DNA of 64,000 nucleotides from Actinomyces oris (lineage in GTDB: Bacteria; Actinomycetota; Actinomycetes; Actinomycetales; Actinomycetaceae). Shown here piece after piece: positions 58,748 to 64,000 of the stretch (position 1 is its first letter; every line of letters starts with the position of its first letter). The DNA is taken from contig NZ_MSKL01000009.1 of assembly GCF_001937665.1 (NCBI RefSeq), positions 36,075-100,074 of the forward strand. Reading direction: 5' to 3'. The translations under genes and the position numbers were made by a program. A model generated the notes under the pieces. The model made no database searches. It was not told the origin of the DNA and saw only the letters and a list, made by a program, of their open reading frames with translations.

Positions 58748-59671
58748 CTAAAAGGAGCCCATGATTCCGGTCAGGGCCGGGTAGACGAGGAAGACGATGA
58801 ATCCCATGGCGACGACGAGCTGGGCCACGAGCATGGACTCGGAGTTCTCCCCGGCCTTGCCCTCGGCGTCGGACAGGTCGCGGCGGCGCATGCTGGAGGC
58901 CCGGGCGCCGAGGGACTCGCGGATCTTGGCGCCGTCCTCAGCGACGAGGGCCAGGGCGGCGGACAGGTCGCGCAGCTCGTCGATACGCAGCTGGGTGCCC
59001 AGCCGGCCCAGGGCCTCCCAGGGCGTGTCCCCGCGCAACCGGGCGACGTCGAGGGCGTTACGGATACGCACCATGGCGGGGTCGTCGGAGAGGCTGGAGG
59101 CGGCGTCGAGGGCCTCGGGAACACCCCGGCCGGCCGACAGCGACATGGCCACAAGGTCCAGGTAGGAGCCGACGACGTGGCGGAAGTCCCGGCGGGCCTC
59201 CTCGGCCTCCCGGCGCAGACGGGCCGTGGGCAGCAGCAGGCCGACCATCCCCAGAACGAGGCTCAGCAGGAGGGGCACCGACCATCCCAAGGGCGCTCCC
59301 ATGACCTGCATCAGCCCGACGACGGCTATCGGGACCATGAAGGCCCCCAGTCCGGCGAACAGGGAGGTGACCAGGTGCCGTTCGAGGGAGCGCCCCACCA
59401 CGGACAGGTCAGTGGTCAGGAAGGTGAGGTCGGCCCCCGTGCGTCGGGCCAGGGAGGTGATCCGGAGGCTGAAGAGGTCCATCCACGGGGGCATCACGGC
59501 CTCTGAGGGGTTGAGGCGCCGCACGTCCTCACGCATGCGCCCCTCGTTGCGGCGGGTGTCCAGCTCGGCCAGCGCCGCGGCGGGCTGGGTGACGGGCGGG
59601 GCGAGGATGAGTCCGAGGAGCAGAACGCCCACGCCACTGATCATCCCGCCGATCAGGATCAAGGCCATCAT
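58748..59671 (-). CDS. tadC: TadC-type pilus assembly membrane protein
   Basis: A 307-residue GspF-domain protein with an N-terminal membrane segment, a central pair (FAGLGAFMVPIAVVGLMQVM and WSVPLLLSLVLGMVGLLLP) and a C-terminal one (MLVAQLVVAMGFIVFLVYPAL). The motif LDLVAMSLSAGRGVPEALD is typical. The start overlaps the tadB stop by 4 bases. Confidence 0.9.
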   Translation of the reverse strand: MMALILIGGMISGVGVLLLGLILAPPVTQPAAALAELDTRRNEGRMREDVRRLNPSEAVMPPWMDLFSLRITSLARRTGADLTFLTTDLSVVGRSLERHLVTSLFAGLGAFMVPIAVVGLMQVMGAPLGWSVPLLLSLVLGMVGLLLPTARLRREAEEARRDFRHVVGSYLDLVAMSLSAGRGVPEALDAASSLSDDPAMVRIRNALDVARLRGDTPWEALGRLGTQLRIDELRDLSAALALVAEDGAKIRESLGARASSMRRRDLSDAEGKAGENSESMLVAQLVVAMGFIVFLVYPALTGIMGSF

Positions 59672-60543
59672 GCCTCCTCACCCCCGACCTGCGCGGTAAC
59701 GGTCAGGAAGCGTCGGGGCAGGCGCACGCCGGCCAGCCGCCGCATCCAGAGCATGCCCATCGCGAAGAGGGCGACCACGACAACCAGCACCAGCTGGCCC
59801 TGCACACTGGAGTAAGGGGCCACGAAGCTGCGGTTGAAGACCGCCAGGCCCAACATGATGACGATCGAGAAGACGACGACGATCTGGGCCGAGCGCCGGG
59901 TGCCGGCGCGGGAGGCGGAGACGCGTTGGCGCATGTCGAGCTCGGAGCGCGCGGTGTCCGCCAGGGCGCCGAGCAGCTGGCGCAGGCCGGGGCCGCGCAG
60001 GCGGGCATTCATGATGAGGGCGGAGACGATGAGGTCCGCCGTGGGGTCGCCCAGGCTGTCGGCGAACTGGCGCAGCGCCGTCGACAGGGGGACGCGTACG
60101 CGCATGCGGTCGGCCAGGAGGGCCAGATCCTCGCGGATCACCGGGGCGGAGGCGTGGACGGTGGCGGGGATCGCCTGCTCCAGACCCACCGCGCCGGCGA
60201 TCGTGTCCCGCAGGGACTCGGCCCAGGTGGCCAGGGCCTCGACCTTGGCCGACGAGTGCTTCTCCTCCTTGGCCCCACCGAACAGCATCGGCCAGACGAT
60301 GACGAGCACGCCGCCGGCGGCGGCCATCACGACCCACCGTGTGAGGATCAGCAGGGCCAGCCCGACGGCGAGGCCGGCGACGAGCCGGCCGGAGAACCCC
60401 TTGAGGCTGTCGCGCAGGGCCCTCGAGGAGCCGGAGCGCTTGGGGATCATGTCGACCCCCATGAAGAAGCCGACCAGGAGGAAGACTCCTCCCCCGACGA
60501 ACGCGCCGGCGAGGATGGCAACAGTGGCGGTGCCCTGGTTCAT
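59668..60543 (-). CDS. tadB: TadB-type pilus assembly membrane protein
   Basis: A 291-residue GspF-domain protein with an N-terminal membrane helix, the central soluble part EALATWAESLRDTIAGAVGLEQAI and two C-terminal membrane segments (SAQIVVVFSIVIMLGLAVF and LVLVVVVALFAMGMLW). It overlaps cpaF and tadC by 4 bases each. Confidence 0.9.
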   Translation of the reverse strand: MNQGTATVAILAGAFVGGGVFLLVGFFMGVDMIPKRSGSSRALRDSLKGFSGRLVAGLAVGLALLILTRWVVMAAAGGVLVIVWPMLFGGAKEEKHSSAKVEALATWAESLRDTIAGAVGLEQAIPATVHASAPVIREDLALLADRMRVRVPLSTALRQFADSLGDPTADLIVSALIMNARLRGPGLRQLLGALADTARSELDMRQRVSASRAGTRRSAQIVVVFSIVIMLGLAVFNRSFVAPYSSVQGQLVLVVVVALFAMGMLWMRRLAGVRLPRRFLTVTAQVGGEEA

Positions 60544-61856
60544 GCGACGCCTCCCCTGTAGGAGGCGGCGGGGTCGTAACCGGCCGCCATGAGGTCGTTG
60601 ACGCAGGCGATCGGCGCGGCCGGCTGGGCGGTCCCGGTCCCGTCGTCGGCGAAGACCTCACTGGACAGGACTCGTCCGTCGACGCCGTTGACCTCGCGAA
60701 CGGAGGCGACGTAGCGGCGCAGCCCCCCGCCCTGGGAGAAGCGGTTCTCGCGGGTCAGAAAGATGACGAAGTCGACGGCTCCGGCGATGAGGAGGTTGGT
60801 GGCGTCCTGGGGCAGGTGCTCGGCGGACTGGATGGCGTAGGTGGCGATGCGGTTGAACACCTCGGAGGAGGAGTTCGCGTGGATGGTGGACAGCGAGCCG
60901 TCGTTGCCCTGGCTCATGGCGTTGAGCATGGTGACGATCTCGTCGCCCAGGACCTCGCCGACGATGACGCGCGAGGGGTTCATGCGCAGCGAGCGCCGCA
61001 CCAGGTCCGCCATGGAGATCGCGCCGGAGCCCTCGGAGTTGGGCAGGCGCTCCTCGAAGGCGACGACGTTGGGGTGCAGATCGGCGAACTCGCCCAGCCC
61101 CAGCTCCAGGGCGCGCTCCACCGTGATGAGGCGCTCGTCGGACGGGATCTCGTTGGCCAGGGCGCGCAGGAAGGTGGTCTTCCCTGCGTTCGTGGCGCCG
61201 GCGATCATGATGTTCTTGCGGGCGCGCACGGCCGCCGAGCAGAAGGCGGCCAGCCGCGGGGTGAGGGATCCGAGCCTGACCAGGTCATCCAGGCCCACCC
61301 GGTCCAGGCGGGCGCGACGCACCGAGATCGAGGGACGCGAGCAGACCTCCATGACGGCGGACAGGCGCGAGCCGTCCGGCAGGCGCAGGTCCAGCTGGGG
61401 GTTGGCCGAGTCGAAGGGGCGCGAGGCCAGGCCGGAGTATGAGCCGAGGACCTGAACGAGCTCGATGAGCTCCTCGTCGGTCTCGGCCACGGGTTCGCCG
61501 CGCTCCTCGCGTCCGTCGGCGTACTGGATGAAGACGTTGTCGCAGCCGTTGATGTCGACGTTCTCGACATCCTTGTTGTCCAGCAGGGGCTGGAGGCGTC
61601 CGACGCCGAAGAGCGCCGCATGGATGCCCTGGGAGATCTCTTCCTCCTCCTGGGCGTTGAGCGGGTTGCGGCCGGCGGCGATCTCAGCGCGGGCGTGCCG
61701 CTCGAGCACACGCCCGATGAGGGCGCGGGCGAACTGACGCTCGTCCTCGGCGGACATCGGCGGGATGCCGGAGGTGGCGTCGTCACGGCGCTGCTGGGCC
61801 AGGAGGTCGGCGACCTCCTCGCGCATGTCGCGGACGAGTCCCTGGTCGACGCTCAT
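60540..61856 (-). CDS. cpaF: Tad pilus ATPase CpaF/TadA
   Basis: A 438-residue secretion ATPase. Walker A is GATNAGKTTFLRAL near residue 220. LITVERALELGLGEF, RMNPSRVIVGEVLGDEI (Walker B) and NDGSLSTIHANS (His box) follow. It differs clearly from the TadA of the first locus (4757-6016), so the two loci are not recent duplicates. It overlaps both neighbours by 4 bases. Confidence 0.94.
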   Translation of the reverse strand: MSVDQGLVRDMREEVADLLAQQRRDDATSGIPPMSAEDERQFARALIGRVLERHARAEIAAGRNPLNAQEEEEISQGIHAALFGVGRLQPLLDNKDVENVDINGCDNVFIQYADGREERGEPVAETDEELIELVQVLGSYSGLASRPFDSANPQLDLRLPDGSRLSAVMEVCSRPSISVRRARLDRVGLDDLVRLGSLTPRLAAFCSAAVRARKNIMIAGATNAGKTTFLRALANEIPSDERLITVERALELGLGEFADLHPNVVAFEERLPNSEGSGAISMADLVRRSLRMNPSRVIVGEVLGDEIVTMLNAMSQGNDGSLSTIHANSSSEVFNRIATYAIQSAEHLPQDATNLLIAGAVDFVIFLTRENRFSQGGGLRRYVASVREVNGVDGRVLSSEVFADDGTGTAQPAAPIACVNDLMAAGYDPAASYRGGVA

Positions 61857-62611
61857 GCGACACCTCCGGTGACGCCGACGCCGGCGAGGGCGGTGGCCAC
61901 GCTTCGGGCGGAGCGTACGAGGAGGGTCTGCCCCAGTGGGCGGGCACGGCGGCCCGCGAGGGAGTCGGCGGCGCTCTGGTCGAAGGCCAGGACGCCGACG
62001 ACGGGGATCTCCAGGCCGCTGCCGCGCAGCAGGCGGGTGAGGTCACCGGCCTCGTGGCGGGCCTTCCAGGGAGCGATGAGCAGAACACCGAGGCGGACCT
62101 GCTCGGAACGGCGGGAGATCTCCGCGGTGATCCAGGACAGGCGCTCACGCAGGTGGCCGTAGTTCTCGACGCCGGGGCGCACGGCGACCAGCGTGATATC
62201 GGAGGCCAGAGCCACGCCCAGGCTCGGGGCGCCGGGAGACAGACGGCCGACGTCGGCGACGACGTCCCTGCGCTGACGGAGACTGGCGGCCAGTCCCGCC
62301 CAGCCCGATCCGATGGCCGTGGCCTGGTCGGGGCGGGACAGGCCCACGAGGACCGACAGGTCCCCCTCGATGACGGTGAGATGGTCCTGCAGCGGTGCGG
62401 CCGGGTCGCGGCGGGTCGCGGCGGCCAGGGAGACAACGCCCCGGTCGCTGTCCAGGGGCGTCCCCTCACGACTGCGAGTGCGGTAGACCAGGTCGGAGCC
62501 GACCGGGTCGAGCTCGGCCAGGACAACGGGTCGTGGCCAGACGGCGGCGAGCACGTGTGCGCTCGTCGAGGCCCCAGGGGCACCTTTGGCGGAGGCGATG
62601 GAGATGAGCAT
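61853..62611 (-). CDS. CpaE/TadZ-like ParA-fold protein
   Basis: A 252-residue MinD/ParA-like protein starting MLISIASAKGAPGASTSAH. The P-loop equivalent has Ala where the signature Lys is expected, as in TadZ proteins that localise Tad machinery at the cell pole. LAELDPVGSDLVYR is the second conserved strand. Its start shares one base with the SAF-domain stop (TGATG). Confidence 0.82.
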   Translation of the reverse strand: MLISIASAKGAPGASTSAHVLAAVWPRPVVLAELDPVGSDLVYRTRSREGTPLDSDRGVVSLAAATRRDPAAPLQDHLTVIEGDLSVLVGLSRPDQATAIGSGWAGLAASLRQRRDVVADVGRLSPGAPSLGVALASDITLVAVRPGVENYGHLRERLSWITAEISRRSEQVRLGVLLIAPWKARHEAGDLTRLLRGSGLEIPVVGVLAFDQSAADSLAGRRARPLGQTLLVRSARSVATALAGVGVTGGVA

Positions 62612-63321
62612 CAGCTGTCCTTGATCGGCTGGTTGGTCGCGGTCTGGACGACGGCGATGGTTCCGTTGGCTGAGGCGCTGGCCAGCTTGGCGGCGTCATT
62701 CCGGTTCACAACGAGGGAGATGACGGCACCGGAGGTCCAGTCGTTGTCCGTGCCGGAGGAAGGAGTGGCCTTGAGAACCTGTGCGCCTTCGATGGAGACC
62801 GACTGGTTACCGACGTCCACGACGTCGACCATGTCCCCGGCACCCAGGCCCCCCGCGGGGAAGCGGCCGGAGGCGACTGAGACGCCAACAACCTGCTGAT
62901 CCCCTCCGGGCACGGGGGCCGTGGCGATCTGGGAGGCGTCCAGGAGCTGACCCTTGGCGACCTCGACCCGTGCCGTGCGCCCGATCACCTGATCGATCTG
63001 GTCCGCGGGGATCAACGTCCTCAGGTCCGAGGAGACCGAGGCGGAGACCAGGTCCTCCTTCGCGATGGTCTCTCCGGCCTGGATCGTGTCCGCCGCAGCG
63101 AGCATCTGGACCCGCTTGTCCATCTGCATCGCCAGCAGGCCCGCAAGCAGGGCGCCCCCGACGATCAGGAGCACGGCAAGCGCGGCCAGCAGGGGACGCC
63201 TCTCACGCGGAGCCGATGGCAAGCGAGCACTGTCCACACCCTCACGAGGGCGGACATGCTTCTCCTTGCCGGAATGACGATCGTGACGCTCGGACGCGCG
63301 TCCAGATAAACGGGATGCCAT
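62611..63321 (-). CDS. cpaB: SAF-domain protein, CpaB/RcpC-like
   Basis: A 236-residue protein with a basic leader, a membrane helix (LLAALAVLLIVGGALLAGLLA) and a SAF domain: AADTIQAGETIAKEDLV, then KGQLLDASQIA. This matches CpaB/RcpC of Tad systems. The ATG at 63319-63321 has a weak GAGG upstream. It is the first gene of the long minus-strand operon. Confidence 0.85.
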   Translation of the reverse strand: MASRLSGRASERHDRHSGKEKHVRPREGVDSARLPSAPRERRPLLAALAVLLIVGGALLAGLLAMQMDKRVQMLAAADTIQAGETIAKEDLVSASVSSDLRTLIPADQIDQVIGRTARVEVAKGQLLDASQIATAPVPGGDQQVVGVSVASGRFPAGGLGAGDMVDVVDVGNQSVSIEGAQVLKATPSSGTDNDWTSGAVISLVVNRNDAAKLASASANGTIAVVQTATNQPIKDS

Positions 63322-63653
63322 CAGGGAAAACCTCACGCGAATCAAGAATGTGCATAGGGAATTCAATAGAACATGCCATGAGCACATCTGCGGAATTGGA
63401 TAGACACATCGTAGGCAATCCCAAACACCCCGCCCATGGGGATCTACCCCCACATGCTATAAAGATGGGGATCCATCCCCATGCCTGAATAAAGGCCCAT
63501 GGGGATCCATCCCCACATCAACAAAAAGGAGGGTTTTCCTCTTGACTCACCCTCCCTCGTCGCAGAAAGTAGTGGGCAGGCGCACCACCACGGGCGACCT
63601 GAATCCGCACAACCCATGCGGAGACAAAACCCATTCAGAAGAAGGAGATCACC
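63322..63653. promoter_or_regulatory. Divergent control region cpaB / WXG100
   Basis: A 332-base AT-rich gene-free region between the head of the Tad/type VII operon and the WXG100 gene. It holds the operator-like array at 63438-63514 and a TGCTATAAAG extended -10-like element at 63455-63464. A strong AAGGAG precedes the WXG100 start. Confidence 0.6.
63438..63514. promoter_or_regulatory. Triple GGGGATCCATCCCC operator-like array
   Basis: Three related dyads: GGGGATCTACCCCC (63438-63451), GGGGATCCATCCCC (63467-63480) and GGGGATCCATCCCC (63501-63514), start-to-start 29 and 34 bases. The flanks also repeat (CCAT before, CCACAT or CCATGC after). This is the typical look of a multi-site operator. 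Confidence 0.65.
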
Positions 63654-63956
63654 GTGGCCGCAATTAAGGCAGACCTCGACACGCTCTCAGAGCTGTACAG
63701 GACCCTGAAGACCAACGTGGAGACCACCAACACCATTCAGACACAGGTTGACGGATCGGTGAACAGCGCGGTGTGGGAGAGCACGAACGCCACCGAGTTC
63801 CGCGAGCAGTGGACGACGAAGTTCAAGCCGGCACTGAAGGCTTTGGAGGACGCGCTCGCCAAGGCCGGCACCGACGTGGCGCAGAACCACAACAACCTCG
63901 CCATCTCCGGCGGGGAGAGCGTGGAGCACCTTTCCCCCGTCTCCCCCATCGCCTGA
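63654..63956 (+). CDS. WXG100-family protein, candidate type VII substrate
   Basis: A 100-residue helical-hairpin protein. Helix 1 is about residues 3-35 and helix 2 about 48-80, with the turn NSAVWESTNATEF. The WxG motif is altered to Trp41-Glu-Ser43. A C-terminal tail of about 18 residues (SGGESVEHLSPVSPIA) follows. The GTG at 63654 has AAGGAG 6 bases upstream. It diverges from the operon carrying the EccC-like ATPase, its likely motor. Confidence 0.78.
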   Translation: MAAIKADLDTLSELYRTLKTNVETTNTIQTQVDGSVNSAVWESTNATEFREQWTTKFKPALKALEDALAKAGTDVAQNHNNLAISGGESVEHLSPVSPIA

Positions 63957-64000
63957 GTCTCGGCGGATACTGCACCTACAGCAAAAAGGTGGTCTGGGAA

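Noticed and set aside
63542..63652. A TTG-initiated leader peptide of about 43 residues before the WXG100 gene
   Set aside because: There is an AAGGAGG upstream of the TTG, but the composition is not gene-like and no family is recognisable.

Overview
The window is high-GC actinobacterial DNA, most like Actinomyces or a close relative. The evidence is GTG starts, a WhiB regulator, a Crp/GlxR-type regulator, mycobacterial-type AhpC/AhpD numbering, MurT/GatD, and a gene order matching the M. tuberculosis segment from Rv3660c (ssd) to Rv3683. In that order ssd lies divergent to a HAD phosphatase, followed further on by an EphE-like hydrolase, nth, crp, whiB, a class A PBP and a metallophosphoesterase. 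The genus is an inference; no rRNA is present.

Layout. 0-2.8 kb: a luciferase-like oxidoreductase and the ahpC-ahpD peroxide defence pair. 2.8-8.4 kb: a PH-domain membrane protein and a reduced Tad locus (ssd, tadA and a tadB-tadC fusion, with no pilin), divergent from a HAD phosphatase. 8.4-15.4 kb: a Fic-like protein with a decayed motif, two related membrane proteins (one with a tail of about 780 low-complexity residues), azlCD and a TMEM175-like channel. 15.6-27 kb: the conserved core listed above plus an ABC exporter, an SDR and a macrodomain protein. 27.3-32.3 kb: tRNA-Pro followed by a three-unit hairpin array, a lipid kinase, murT-gatD and a PspC-domain protein. 32.6-38.5 kb: two tandem feoAB operons with a NifU-like gene between them. 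38.7-43.2 kb: Nudix, VOC, a VapBC-like toxin-antitoxin pair inside 269-bp direct repeats, an alpha-amylase-family gene and a TetR regulator. 43.2-46.4 kb: a decayed zone with a frameshifted inhibitor-like gene, an IS3 element with a broken orfB and an IS1634-type remnant.

46.7-64 kb is the most interesting part. A clearly AT-richer pair of genes, including a 701-residue DUF6571-like protein, sits downstream of a long minus-strand operon. That operon runs from cpaB (SAF domain) through cpaE, cpaF, tadB, tadC, flp and three TadE/G-type pseudopilins to a LysM/BTAD membrane protein and a 1543-residue EccC/EssC ATPase. Most junctions overlap by about 4 bases. A WXG100-type gene diverges from the head of the operon across a region with three similar operator-like palindromes. 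Thus a complete Tad pilus core and a type VII translocase ATPase appear to form one transcription unit, while no eccB, eccD, eccE or mycP is visible. A hybrid secretion machine is my leading hypothesis, but it is an inference from gene order.

Three families of intergenic palindromic repeats recur between genes: about 137 bp with GGGGACATTC ends (5 copies), about 67 bp nested hairpins (3 copies) and about 66 bp with 28-bp arms (2 copies).
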